This document shows positions 43,794-52,695 of a stretch of 64,000 bases of DNA, piece after piece (position 1 is the stretch's first letter; each line of letters starts with the position of its first letter). The notes under the pieces were generated by a model. The model had not been told where the DNA came from and searched no databases. It worked only from the letters and a program-made list of their open reading frames with translations. The DNA is from Agarivorans sp. Alg241-V36. GTDB lineage: Bacteria > Pseudomonadota > Gammaproteobacteria > Enterobacterales > Celerinatantimonadaceae. The stretch is taken from assembly GCF_900537085.1 (NCBI RefSeq), contig NZ_UNRE01000003.1, positions 387,808 through 451,807 of the forward strand. Reading direction: 5' to 3'. Made by a program: the position numbers and the translations under genes.

Positions 43794-45689
43794 TTAGTTA
43801 ACAGTAAAGCCAAATGCTGCTGCGCGTGCTGCTACTTCTTCAGCTGTTAGCGTATCTATCCAGAACGCAACATTATCAATAGCGCCTTCAAGGTTTTTCT
43901 GGTCACTATTTGCACCACCACCTATATATAGCTTATCACTTGAACTTGCATTAGGCAGGAAGTCAGTAACCTCTTGTGTCGCATCTTCAACACCATTTAC
44001 ATATATAGTTGCAGTTGTACCATCGTATGTTGCAACAATATGAGTCCATGTATCATCTTCAAGTGGAGTTTCTCCAATTACTGAAGTTGAACCTGAACCG
44101 TTATAGATTCTCAAGCGTGGAAGTAGAGTACCCTCGTCAATAACCAATTTGTAGCCTTGGTTACTATCAACATTCTCTATCAACTGTAAATCTTGTTGAG
44201 CATCGGAGTTAAAAGCAGCGTCAGTTGATTTGAATAGAATTTCAAAAGAAATAACACCATCAACACCAGCTAGTGGGCTCGTCGTCATATCTACATCGTT
44301 AATATAATGGTAACCAAAGTTTCCACCTACTGACTGAGTGATTTGAACAGCACTTCCGGTATCAAATGCTCCAGTAACTACCTCACGAGGGTTATCACTA
44401 GATTTGCTCATGCTTAACGAGTAATCACCAATTGCGGCATCTCCATCAACGGTAGAAAACTCCCATTGGTAGTTAGCAGCAGGTACATCTGGATCTACTG
44501 GTGGATCTACAGGCTCTTCTCCATCGGCAAACATAGATGCGCGTTCAGCAATTTGAAGTGCATCTAGAGCCTCACTCCAAGTTGCAATGTTATCTACAGT
44601 ACCTTTAAAGTTTCGGTCTTTACTGTTTGCACCACCTAAGATGTAAAAATCATCTTCTGTGTTGAAGCCGTAATCAACTGAAACATCGCGAGAATTATCT
44701 AATTCACCGTTAACGTAAATTTTAATAGTTCCTGATTCACCATCATCTGCATCATACACGGCAGCTAGGTGGTACCAATTTCCAGTTTCGAAATCTGTTG
44801 CGGCGGTTACTTCAACAGTATCACCACCAGCGCCATAAAGCTTAAAGCGAATGGTTTGGTCTGCAGCTACATAGAAGTTAAAGCCTTTATCATTGTTGCT
44901 GGTTTCAGCAAATTGAACAATTTGCATGTTTTCAGTAGCAGCAGTGTTGGCATTGATTACAGCTTCTAATGAGAAAGAAGGTGACTCTTCTGTAGACAGG
45001 GTATCTGAACCGTAAGTTACACCCTCAACAATTTCTGAAGAATCATATTTCAAGTAACCGTAAGCACCTGAACCCGCATCAAACTGATCAAAAGTAATCG
45101 CCGTATTATCAACGCCACCCATACCAGCCGCAGCAATGAAGTCTACGTCTTCAGATGAAGCGTAGATGTCATTGGCTGCAGTACCAGTGTCAGACGCGAA
45201 ATCTCCGTTTGAGAATTGGTATTCGTTCACCGCGTCAGGGATTTCAACTCCAGGGCCTTCTTCTTGTTCAGCAGCGTCAATAGAATCAAGCACAGTTTGG
45301 TCTGTAATCTCAGCGCCACTGTCGGTGTACTCTACAGAGTCTTTGGTATAAGTAATTGATAAAGCGCCATCAACTACTTCATAAGTACCATCAACGTCGC
45401 CATAAGTAATTTCTGTTTCTGACACGGTATAAGCTTGCTGGCTATACGTGTAGAGATCGTCGGTTTCGTTGTAAGTATAAACTTTGAGAATATCATTTTC
45501 GAAGTAGTAAACTTCTGGGTATTCTGCAGATGTAGGTGCTATTAGTGAGGTGTCGCTTGTAATATTCCAAGTCACTTCTTCAATAGCATAAGTAGGCTCA
45601 GCTGGTGGAACGTATACTTCTGGCGCTTCAAAACAGCCAAACATAAACGTTGTGCTCATAGGGATTAGCAGCAGCTTAGACGGTTTCAT
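43794..45689 (-). CDS. Lipoprotein with two LamG/concanavalin-A-like domains
   Basis: 631 residues. Signal peptide with a lipobox-like M-F-G-C at ~16-19. An N-terminal Thr/Tyr/Asp-rich beta region (~20-140) is followed by two LamG_3 (ConA-like) domains, about 160-390 and 410-628. Each ends in the typical W-Y/T-H-L/I-V-A-x-Y-D-G, I-Y-V-N-G, L-Y-I-G-G-A-N ... G-x-I-D-N-V-A-x-W pattern. Such domains bind sugars. A perfect 17-bp variant of the alginate palindrome lies upstream, so it may hold alginate at the cell surface or assist a lyase. AAGGAGG precedes the ATG. No catalytic domain was recognised. Confidence 0.8.
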   Translation of the reverse strand: MKPSKLLLIPMSTTFMFGCFEAPEVYVPPAEPTYAIEEVTWNITSDTSLIAPTSAEYPEVYYFENDILKVYTYNETDDLYTYSQQAYTVSETEITYGDVDGTYEVVDGALSITYTKDSVEYTDSGAEITDQTVLDSIDAAEQEEGPGVEIPDAVNEYQFSNGDFASDTGTAANDIYASSEDVDFIAAAGMGGVDNTAITFDQFDAGSGAYGYLKYDSSEIVEGVTYGSDTLSTEESPSFSLEAVINANTAATENMQIVQFAETSNNDKGFNFYVAADQTIRFKLYGAGGDTVEVTAATDFETGNWYHLAAVYDADDGESGTIKIYVNGELDNSRDVSVDYGFNTEDDFYILGGANSKDRNFKGTVDNIATWSEALDALQIAERASMFADGEEPVDPPVDPDVPAANYQWEFSTVDGDAAIGDYSLSMSKSSDNPREVVTGAFDTGSAVQITQSVGGNFGYHYINDVDMTTSPLAGVDGVISFEILFKSTDAAFNSDAQQDLQLIENVDSNQGYKLVIDEGTLLPRLRIYNGSGSTSVIGETPLEDDTWTHIVATYDGTTATIYVNGVEDATQEVTDFLPNASSSDKLYIGGGANSDQKNLEGAIDNVAFWIDTLTAEEVAARAAAFGFTVN

Positions 45690-45830
45690 TTAAACCTCCT
45701 TGTAGGTATAAATAATATTATTGTAATAGTTAAAATACTAATTTTGCTAAGGTCATCCGTGGTTAAACAGTCCGAAACCTATTTAACGAATTACAACCAG
45801 ATGACTTTCCTTTCCAGACTATTCGCTCTC

Positions 45831-45860
45831 TTAAATGATTAGCCGGCGATAAGTTCCCAT
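45831..45860 (-). CDS. Possible 9-residue leader peptide upstream of the LamG gene
   Basis: AGGAGG, 5-nt spacer, ATG and nine codons (M-G-T-Y-R-R-L-I-I) then TAA. The ribosome site plus start (catttaaacctcct on the plus strand, 45858-45871) is an exact 14-nt repeat of that at the LamG gene (45687-45700). Either a regulatory leader or a relic of a duplication. Confidence 0.3.
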   Translation of the reverse strand: MGTYRRLII

Positions 45861-45893
45861 TTAAACCTCCTAACTACGGTAAAAATGATCATA

Positions 45894-45910
45894 TTGTATT
45901 AGTAATACAA
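45894..45910. promoter_or_regulatory. 17-bp palindromic operator upstream of the LamG lipoprotein
   Basis: TTGTATTA-g-TAATACAA is a perfect palindrome made of two overlapping regulon half-forms. It lies about 205 bp before the LamG start and 34 bp before the mini-ORF. Confidence 0.6.
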
Positions 45911-46618
45911 AACTATAATGTGGCAAAAGATTGTGATTGTAAAGTGACCGACTTCGCACTATTTGCGATTAATCTTTTTGTCTTCACAAGTCGTAGAAAT
46001 TAGATAAATGCAGATCGAAGATTGAAAGTATTGATATCGCTAGGAACGAACTTATTAGGCAGATCATCGAGCAAAATAACTGTCTAATTACTTAATAAGT
46101 AGTGACTTTGAACAGTCTTAACATAGAGGACTGAACTCCTGCAACACGCTAGATAGCGGAGAGCTAGCGCTACAAGGAGCTGACTTAACACTAAGTGAAC
46201 TTTACTTATTCTTGAATCATTACATAAGGAGAGTTCCAGATAATAATTGCTGCTTACTTACGCATTGATCATACAAATAAGCTATATCTTTAATAAAGTT
46301 GGACGGCATAACTATTATTGCTATTACTGGTTTAACGCTAACAAATTTTCTTGTGTAACGCGCTTGGCTTCACTAAATTGGCTGAAATGTAGCATAGCTT
46401 AAGTAAAACAAGATCAAAATCACAGACAGCTGTTTAAAAAACAGGCTTTAATTGTATGACTATTTGAGCTTAAGACTTAAGTAGCATAAAGGTGCGATAG
46501 TGATTACACGCTAATTGCCCAAAATATAATAAGAAAGATATACATCGTTAAAACCTTCCTTGCTTTGTTGTCGGAACTGTTGGTTTTAACTATTAAACGC
46601 GAGAATAAGGACAACATT
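45911..46618. other. AT-rich intergenic region, nothing recognised
   Basis: About 700 bp with many stops in all frames. No gene, RNA or repeat could be supported. Confidence 0.5.
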
Positions 46619-46705
46619 ATGATTTTTGTAGGAATATTTCTGGCATTAGTCGCCTCTTACTTAGTAATAATCGACGTAGCAGCCATACTAAAAAACCACC
46701 ATTAA
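46619..46705 (+). CDS. 28-residue membrane miniprotein
   Basis: ATG preceded by AAGGA with a 7-nt spacer. The peptide is one hydrophobic helix (M-I-F-V-G-I-F-L-A-L-V-A-S-Y-L-V-I-I) followed by D-V-A-A-I-L-K-N-H-H and TAA. It has good ribosome binding, a clear transmembrane segment and a hairpin after it, which together support a real small gene. Function unknown. Confidence 0.5.
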   Translation: MIFVGIFLALVASYLVIIDVAAILKNHH

Positions 46706-46733
46706 GTTAACAATATGAATAAGACTAACCTTC

Positions 46734-46757
46734 TAGCCGACGCTGTTTGTCGGTTAG
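46734..46757 (+). terminator. Hairpin after the miniprotein gene
   Basis: CTAGCCGAC-gctgtt-GTCGGTTAG with one G-T pair, followed by AATATTCTT. A weak to moderate terminator. Confidence 0.5.
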
Positions 46758-46904
46758 AATATTCTTAAGAATTCTTCTACACCCTTTCATTGTAAGCCTA
46801 TTTCCCAACCACTCAATCAAACTAACTCTGCTAATCAAAGATTTTTTCCGACTCGCCCTAAAAATAACGCATACTTAATTCATCGTTTAGTTACTTGATA
46901 TATT

Positions 46905-47849
46905 ATGGACTTAGAAGAAATCTATCGTCGCGACCTAAACTTGCTCGTGGCCTTAAAAGTGCTTATCGAGGAAGGTAGCGTAAGTAAAGCCGCGGTACGC
47001 TTAAACCTTAGCCAATCGGCAATGAGTAGAGTATTAACCCGCCTTCGAGATTTACTCAAAGATCCCTTGTTTATTCGCCAAGGGCAAGGCTTGGTGCCAA
47101 CAGAGCGAGCCATTGAACTAAATCAGGAATTACAAGGCCCCTTAGAAAATCTGCGCCAGTTACTTAGCCCCACGGTGTTTAACCCGGCTGAATGTAGCCA
47201 GCATTTCACCATAGCTACCACCGATTATGCGATGCAAACCATATTGCCCTTTGCCCTAGCAAGGATCTATCAAGAAGCGCCCAACATCTCCCTTGAATTT
47301 GCGCCGCTACAGCATGAGCAACTCGCCCAACAATTATCAGCAGACGGATGTGATATGGCGATTTGTCGCCCTACTCAGCCAGTAGCTCCTCTGACTAAAG
47401 AGAGCTTGGGTTTAGTGAGTGTGTTTTGTTTACTCGCTAAGCATCACCCATTAGCAAATAAAGAGCTCACTCTTAAAGAGTACTTGGCTTATCCACATGC
47501 AATGATAGCCATTAGTGATGGAGTAAAAAGCTTGCTGGACGAAGCATTGTCAGATCAACACAAACCTCAACTGCTACTTCGCGCTTATCACCTGGAAGCC
47601 GCTCTTGCGATTTGCGAGCAAGTACCGGTGATTATTACTGTTCCTGCTGACTTAGCCTACCTAGTCGCTGAAAAGAACCAACTTGTAGTTAAACCCCTAC
47701 CATTTGAATTTAAGCCTTTTGACTACTCCTTGTTATGGCATCCTCGCTGCGAACACTCGGCAGCTCAAATTTGGCTGCGCAATGTAATTAAACAAGAATG
47801 TAGCCGTTTAATAAGCAAGCGAGTGCAAGACATGGGACTAATAGAATAA
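46905..47849 (+). CDS. LysR-family transcriptional regulator
   Basis: 314 residues. N-terminal winged HTH (L-I-E-E-G-S-V-S-K-A-A-V-R-L-N-L-S-Q-S-A-M-S-R-V-L-T-R-L-R) and a LysR substrate-binding domain (F-T-I-A-T-T-D-Y-A ...). The D-L-N-L-L-V-A-L start is typical of the NodD/LeuO-like branch. The target is not known; the neighbouring acuI is convergent, not divergent, so it is not an obvious target. Confidence 0.9.
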   Translation: MDLEEIYRRDLNLLVALKVLIEEGSVSKAAVRLNLSQSAMSRVLTRLRDLLKDPLFIRQGQGLVPTERAIELNQELQGPLENLRQLLSPTVFNPAECSQHFTIATTDYAMQTILPFALARIYQEAPNISLEFAPLQHEQLAQQLSADGCDMAICRPTQPVAPLTKESLGLVSVFCLLAKHHPLANKELTLKEYLAYPHAMIAISDGVKSLLDEALSDQHKPQLLLRAYHLEAALAICEQVPVIITVPADLAYLVAEKNQLVVKPLPFEFKPFDYSLLWHPRCEHSAAQIWLRNVIKQECSRLISKRVQDMGLIE

Positions 47850-47880
47850 GCGCTCAGCAATCAAAAAAGAGCAATAAAAA

Positions 47881-47899
47881 GCCGGCCCCTAGGCCGGCT
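47881..47899 (-). terminator. Terminator between the LysR and acuI genes
   Basis: GCCGGCC-ccta-GGCCGGC stem with TTTTTATT following on the minus strand, ending acuI. Confidence 0.8.
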
Positions 47900-47919
47900 C
47901 AAGCGTCAAAAGCTATGCC

Positions 47920-48900
47920 TTATAACTTGATGACTACTCGACCAGTGACTTGACCATTGGTTATGGCTTCAGCGTATTCGGCAACTTGCTCTAATTCTAC
48001 TTCGGTACACGCTTGTTGGTAGTAGCTGTCTGGAAGCAACTCTGCCAAACGCTGCCAAGCTTTTATGCGTTTAGCACTTGGGCAACTCACAGAGTCTATG
48101 CCTAACAAGCTAACGTTACGCAAAATAAACGGCATTACCGTTGTTGGTAAATCAAAACCGCCCGCTAAACCACATGCGGCAACGGCGCCATTGTAATCCA
48201 TTTGTGCAAGCACCTTTGCCAATACCTTGCTACCCACGGTATCTACGGCACCAGCCCATACTTGTTTTTCTAAGGCGCGCGCTGGCTCTTCAAATTCACT
48301 GCGGTCGATAATTCGGCTAGCACCAAGTTCTGTGAGTAAGGTTCCATTTTGCTCTATTCGGCCGGTAACTGCGGCTACTTTGTAACCTAACTTAGCCAGT
48401 AAAGTAACTGCTACCGAGCCTACCCCGCCACTGGCACCAGTTACCAAAATTTCACCTGATTCTGGCATGATGCCAGCATCAACTAAAGCTTGTACACACA
48501 ACATAGCGGTAAAGCCTGCAGTACCTACCATCATGGCTTGTTTACCACTTAAACCCTCTGGCAAAGGCACTAACCAATCAGCTTTTAAACTGGCTTTCTC
48601 TGCCATTCCGCCCCAATGCCCTTCTCCAACTCCCCACCCTGTAAGCACCACTTTGTCGCCAGCAGCGTAACGAGGGTCGTGAGATTGCTCAACAGTACCG
48701 GTTAAATCGATACCGGGTACCATGGGGAAATTTCGAACAATCTTGCCTTTACCGGTAATGGCGAGGCCATCTTTATAGTTAAGTGAGGAGTAATCAACGT
48801 TTACAATTACGTCACTCTCGGGCAAATCGGCATCATTAAGTTGGCGAATGCTAGAAGTGGTTTGTTTCTCAACTTGATCGAGAACGAGTGCCTTAAACAT
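47920..48900 (-). CDS. acuI: Acrylyl-CoA reductase AcuI / YhdH-type quinone oxidoreductase
   Basis: 326-residue zinc-less medium-chain dehydrogenase. Starts M-F-K-A-L-V-L-D and contains S-S-L-N-Y-K-D-G-L-A-I-T-G-K-G and V-T-G-A-S-G-G-V-G-S-V-A, signatures of the YhdH/AcuI group. AcuI reduces toxic acryloyl-CoA to propionyl-CoA with NADPH, in DMSP breakdown or as detoxification. No DMSP lyase is next to it, so detoxification is the safer reading. Confidence 0.85.
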   Translation of the reverse strand: MFKALVLDQVEKQTTSSIRQLNDADLPESDVIVNVDYSSLNYKDGLAITGKGKIVRNFPMVPGIDLTGTVEQSHDPRYAAGDKVVLTGWGVGEGHWGGMAEKASLKADWLVPLPEGLSGKQAMMVGTAGFTAMLCVQALVDAGIMPESGEILVTGASGGVGSVAVTLLAKLGYKVAAVTGRIEQNGTLLTELGASRIIDRSEFEEPARALEKQVWAGAVDTVGSKVLAKVLAQMDYNGAVAACGLAGGFDLPTTVMPFILRNVSLLGIDSVSCPSAKRIKAWQRLAELLPDSYYQQACTEVELEQVAEYAEAITNGQVTGRVVIKL

Positions 48901-49042
48901 AGTAGTGCTCCGAGTTAGTAAGCAAAATTAACAAATAATAGTGTAGCTGCTCTAGCTCTATGTATTAAATGAATTTTTGTCATTTAATACATGTACAACA
49001 CACATATTGACTAAAGTTTAGTCACCCCGACAATCAACATTG

Positions 49043-49234
49043 CTAGGTTAGCAGGTTTACTTGGATAAAAGAGCTATCTAATTGATCCAGCTTTTGTTTT
49101 GCTAATCGAATGCACTTACCACATGTACTGCCCAAGTGTTTTGCTTGTTTAAGCTGTTTAACCGTCTTTAAGCCTTGCGCATAACTGTTTGCCAATGCTT
49201 CATCGTTAATCTGTTCACATAAACACACCCACAT
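49043..49234 (-). CDS. bfd: Bacterioferritin-associated ferredoxin
   Basis: 63 residues, a [2Fe-2S] protein with four cysteines at C4, C6, C38 and C41 (V-C-L-C ... T-C-G-K-C), the BFD spacing. It supplies electrons for release of iron from bacterioferritin. No bfr gene is adjacent. Expression is usually raised by low iron, but no Fur box was identified here. Confidence 0.85.
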   Translation of the reverse strand: MWVCLCEQINDEALANSYAQGLKTVKQLKQAKHLGSTCGKCIRLAKQKLDQLDSSFIQVNLLT

Positions 49235-49469
49235 AAGTTTGCTCCTGTATTAAAAAACTACAGCAACAGTAAATCAACGCAAAACAGCTAAGCAGTTACA
49301 CACCGGAGCGTTAACTAGAGAGTAAAATCACAGAGGGGTAACTTTAGGTAACACATAAGCAGAAATAAGCCCTTAAGCAATTGTTTTAAAATGAGTAAAC
49401 CGTAATTTACTCAACAACTGGATGCTTGCATCAGAGAATATGTCACTCAATATTTACTGAGACATCATC

Positions 49470-50702
49470 ATGCAAAGCGCACACATTTTGGTTTGTTTAT
49501 CATTGTTAGCAACTGGGCTAAGTAACAGCTTGCAGGCGCAACAATATACTGACTTGTCCAAACAGGTTTCCCCCTATAACCGTAAACCCATGCTGAGTGA
49601 TGTCGATGAACTAGGTAATTACCAAGACATGAAACGTTACTTATCGGTAAATCATGGCTTGGATTATCAAATCCAAATTGCGCCGATTGCTCAAACCGAT
49701 GGCAACGGCAATAACTACTTAGATAATGAAACCGACTTGATCATTACCAAGCGATTTTGGGATAACCAACAAGGTTACGGCAAGCTAGTGTTTGCTGGGG
49801 TGATGGTTAACATGCTGAATAACAGCTATACCCGCAAATTTGCTGACGATGTTGGATTAGGGCCTAGCCAACCTAACGGTGGTATGACGGGACCAGACCA
49901 AAACATCACCGCAATTAACGGCCTTTGGTGGGAACATAGCTTACTTAATCATGGACTCACCTATCGCCTAGGACACCTTTACACCACCCGACTTTGGGCT
50001 ACCAACAAATACCTAAGTGATGACCGTAGCACCTTTATGGCCTCGCCATTTTCACACCAAGGTTTAAGTTGGACTAGCGGCCAACGGGCCTTAGGAGGCA
50101 CATTGTCGGTACAAAACCAATGGGCTTATGCTCAGGTGGGATTTAACGATGCGAAACCTAACGGCAAAGACATCGATATTCGTAGCTTCAGCGACGGAAA
50201 ATTTGTACGCCACCTCGAGCTGGGGCTAACACCAAGTTTTGATTTTGGTGAAGGCGAATACAAAATAAGCCTTGCAGACATCGACGATACAAGTAGCTCG
50301 CATACCTCGGTAAATGACCTAGAGGCTAACAGAGCGGGTCAAACTTTATCGGTGAGTATAAGCCAAGACTTTGGAAACCTAGGTGTATTTGCTCGCTATA
50401 ACCGCTCTTATCAACGTTACGCAGCAAAAACCAAAGCGGTTGCTGTAGCTGGCCTAGTGGTAAATGATTTATTAGATAACCAAGATGTATTAGGCATTGG
50501 TTACGCTGAGGTAGAGCCGGTAGATAGGATCCGTAAACAACATGGCAACGAGAAATCTATCGAGATTTACTACGACATTAAGCTGACTAATCGCTTAAGC
50601 ATTGCGCCTGATATTCAATACTACTTTACTAAGGCTGCCACCAAAGGCGTAAACACTGCTGGAGACACCATATTTGGCTTACGCTTACGCTATATGCTTT
50701 AA
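49470..50702 (+). CDS. OprB-like carbohydrate-selective porin
   Basis: 410 residues. Signal peptide (MQSAHILVCLSLLATGLSNSLQA), then an outer-membrane barrel with alternating strands. I-N-G-L-W-W-E-H and a C-terminal L-R-L-R-Y-M-L fit the OprB (PF04966) or related maltoporin-like families. Substrate unknown. Convergent with the small exported protein, 3 bp apart, with no terminator visible between them. Confidence 0.65.
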   Translation: MQSAHILVCLSLLATGLSNSLQAQQYTDLSKQVSPYNRKPMLSDVDELGNYQDMKRYLSVNHGLDYQIQIAPIAQTDGNGNNYLDNETDLIITKRFWDNQQGYGKLVFAGVMVNMLNNSYTRKFADDVGLGPSQPNGGMTGPDQNITAINGLWWEHSLLNHGLTYRLGHLYTTRLWATNKYLSDDRSTFMASPFSHQGLSWTSGQRALGGTLSVQNQWAYAQVGFNDAKPNGKDIDIRSFSDGKFVRHLELGLTPSFDFGEGEYKISLADIDDTSSSHTSVNDLEANRAGQTLSVSISQDFGNLGVFARYNRSYQRYAAKTKAVAVAGLVVNDLLDNQDVLGIGYAEVEPVDRIRKQHGNEKSIEIYYDIKLTNRLSIAPDIQYYFTKAATKGVNTAGDTIFGLRLRYML

Positions 50703-50705
50703 GGC

Positions 50706-51047
50706 TTATAAAGAAACATTGTCGGCGCAAATTATAGTGGGCTCCCATAAAACGCTGTTACACGTTGTTTGGTCTTTTAAGATGCCATGAGGAAGCCGCT
50801 GGGCGGCTTCCTTATTTATGGTCACTTCGTTTAACCCTTGTTCCGCATGGGCATAAATTTTGGTGCCGCCTTGCAGTTTCCAATAGATGCTTGAATCGTT
50901 ATCACTGGCACAGATTTTTATCTCACAAAGCATCAGCTTTAGCTCATCGCCTTGATAAACTCGGCAATCAAACGCATGTCTATCACAAGCTGAATTTGCT
51001 GAGATGCTTTGAAACAGCGCGAGTATCATTACTAAAAGCTTAAACAA
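50706..51047 (-). CDS. Small Cys-rich exported protein, candidate immunity protein
   Basis: 113 residues. Signal peptide ending near A-N-S-A, then six cysteines (21, 28, 41, 46, 96, 107) that could form three disulfides, so periplasmic. No family recognised. It starts 19 nt after the stop of the lipase gene, in the same direction, so it is co-transcribed. A lipase without a signal peptide followed by a small periplasmic protein is the arrangement of lipase effectors with immunity proteins. This role is an inference. Confidence 0.55.
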   Translation of the reverse strand: MFKLLVMILALFQSISANSACDRHAFDCRVYQGDELKLMLCEIKICASDNDSSIYWKLQGGTKIYAHAEQGLNEVTINKEAAQRLPHGILKDQTTCNSVLWEPTIICADNVSL

Positions 51048-51066
51048 CCAAGTCCCCTAAATACTA

Positions 51067-52479
51067 TTAAGAAATAGTATCCCCTGAGGGCTTAATGTTC
51101 TTAAAGCTTTCTCGTGGCGCATTAGCGGTCGAAAACCTAAATACATTTTTGTCGACATCGCGATGAATGGTGATATCGATATAGGTGGTTTGGTTTGCGG
51201 CGCACACTTGATCGATGGCTAAACCTTCTGAGCGGAACTGAGTATTGGTGTAAAAAGAGAATCCTTTGTTTGGCCTAGCCATAACTTGCAGCCCAAAACA
51301 ATTATCTTTAATTTGTGACATCTTTTCAGCGTCAATGTAATACACCAAGCTATGGGTAGCTTGATTCATTTGTTTGTCTACAAAAAAGCCTTCCGGTAAC
51401 TGATGCGGCTTATAACCTTTGCCAGCTAACAGTAATACATCGTAGTTTTCATTATGAATATGCTCACCGGTTTGGTCTCTCACGCGCACCACCAACATGC
51501 AGTATTTACCAATGGTTTGCTTTTTACCAAGCGGTACTTTGGCTTGCTCACTTTGGCTTAATTGGCTTAGCTCAGCACTGCGTTGTTGGTAATCATTAGC
51601 ACTACTAACTTGCAAACAGGCTATCACTTGGTCAACCACAATATGGTGATTAGCAGAGCTGGCTTTGTTAGCCATAATGCCCATCTTTGGTCCCGAGTGA
51701 CTAAATTCACTCAATATCCCAATAGGCACTTCGGCGGGACGCCGCACTGGCTCAATCTCGCTAGGCTTTAAGCGATAAGCCTTGCCCTGAAAACCGTTCA
51801 GCTGCTCCTCAGATTGCTCAAGCGCCAAATAGCGGTAATTCATATTGGCACCCGCTACCCGCACCACTCCGTCGGAGCCAGACTCTACCAAGTAGCCGTT
51901 TAGAAAGTCGTAAAATTTGGTATCGATACCTTGGCCACTTAATACAAAGGGATAAAAGCTGTTGCCAACGTAGTCATAAGCCATACCGTTTTCGTTTAGT
52001 TGCCACTGCCCTTGGCTGCCCAAACTTAACCAATCTAATACTCTTTGCCCTGGCTCAACACCGGCAAACCAAGATTTAATTCGGCCCACTCGTTGCTTAC
52101 CTAAAACCGCTAAACTAGAGCCATGGTTCGCTGGCGCAAGCATCACTAAGTGCTTCAATGGTAAAGAGGCTAAACCTGCAGCACCGTAATACTTATCAAC
52201 CCATGAGCGCACCACCGGCCCACCGGTAGAATGGGTGATACAAGAGAACTCTTGAATACCGCTTTCATTACCAGGCAAATCTTGCAAAGCCTGTTGCATG
52301 GCACGCGATATGTCATCCATTGAGACTTCATCGTGAAAACTTATGTATTTGCCTAAGTAGATATGCTCTAAATCGAGCTGCAAACCAGCGCTACTGGCTT
52401 TAGCCACTAACGACTGCGGAAGCTCACCATAAGTGGAAGTATTGGTGACACTCCAGCCATGCACAAAAATCAATTTCAT
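51067..52479 (-). CDS. Alpha/beta-hydrolase lipase, cytoplasmic type (possible Tle-like effector)
   Basis: 470 residues. No signal peptide: it begins directly with M-K-L-I-F-V-H-G-W-S, where H-G forms the oxyanion region. The nucleophile serine lies in I-T-H-S-T-G-G (S84). The hydrolase core covers ~1-290, with a later S-D-G-V-V and an H-S/H-H stretch able to supply Asp and His. The last ~170 residues are beta-rich (phospholipase C-terminal-like). Similar proteins in other bacteria are annotated as phospholipases or T6SS lipase effectors; no T6SS gene is in this window. The downstream gene encodes a small exported protein. Confidence 0.7.
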   Translation of the reverse strand: MKLIFVHGWSVTNTSTYGELPQSLVAKASSAGLQLDLEHIYLGKYISFHDEVSMDDISRAMQQALQDLPGNESGIQEFSCITHSTGGPVVRSWVDKYYGAAGLASLPLKHLVMLAPANHGSSLAVLGKQRVGRIKSWFAGVEPGQRVLDWLSLGSQGQWQLNENGMAYDYVGNSFYPFVLSGQGIDTKFYDFLNGYLVESGSDGVVRVAGANMNYRYLALEQSEEQLNGFQGKAYRLKPSEIEPVRRPAEVPIGILSEFSHSGPKMGIMANKASSANHHIVVDQVIACLQVSSANDYQQRSAELSQLSQSEQAKVPLGKKQTIGKYCMLVVRVRDQTGEHIHNENYDVLLLAGKGYKPHQLPEGFFVDKQMNQATHSLVYYIDAEKMSQIKDNCFGLQVMARPNKGFSFYTNTQFRSEGLAIDQVCAANQTTYIDITIHRDVDKNVFRFSTANAPRESFKNIKPSGDTIS

Positions 52480-52695
52480 CGTATTACGTCCATGTAATTT
52501 AAATAACTAATTCAAAAGCTTAGTTTTTCCAGCAAACGATTGTTAACCGTAAGTTAAAAAAAAGCAATCACCCTTTTACACTTATGCATAGCCTAGGTAA
52601 GCCAATAGCAAAGTGCGATTAAATTAGCATGAAAAGAAACAATAAGGCTGTAGTAGATAGTGGACAGAATAAACAATGCACAGTTAAGGTTTAGC

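Noticed and set aside
21538-48900. BCCT transporter plus AcuI as a DMSP-degradation locus
   Set aside because: The genes are 25 kb apart, with no DMSP lyase or demethylase between or beside them.
46905-48900. LysR gene as the regulator of acuI
   Set aside because: The genes are convergent with a terminator between them; LysR targets are normally divergent. No evidence for the link.
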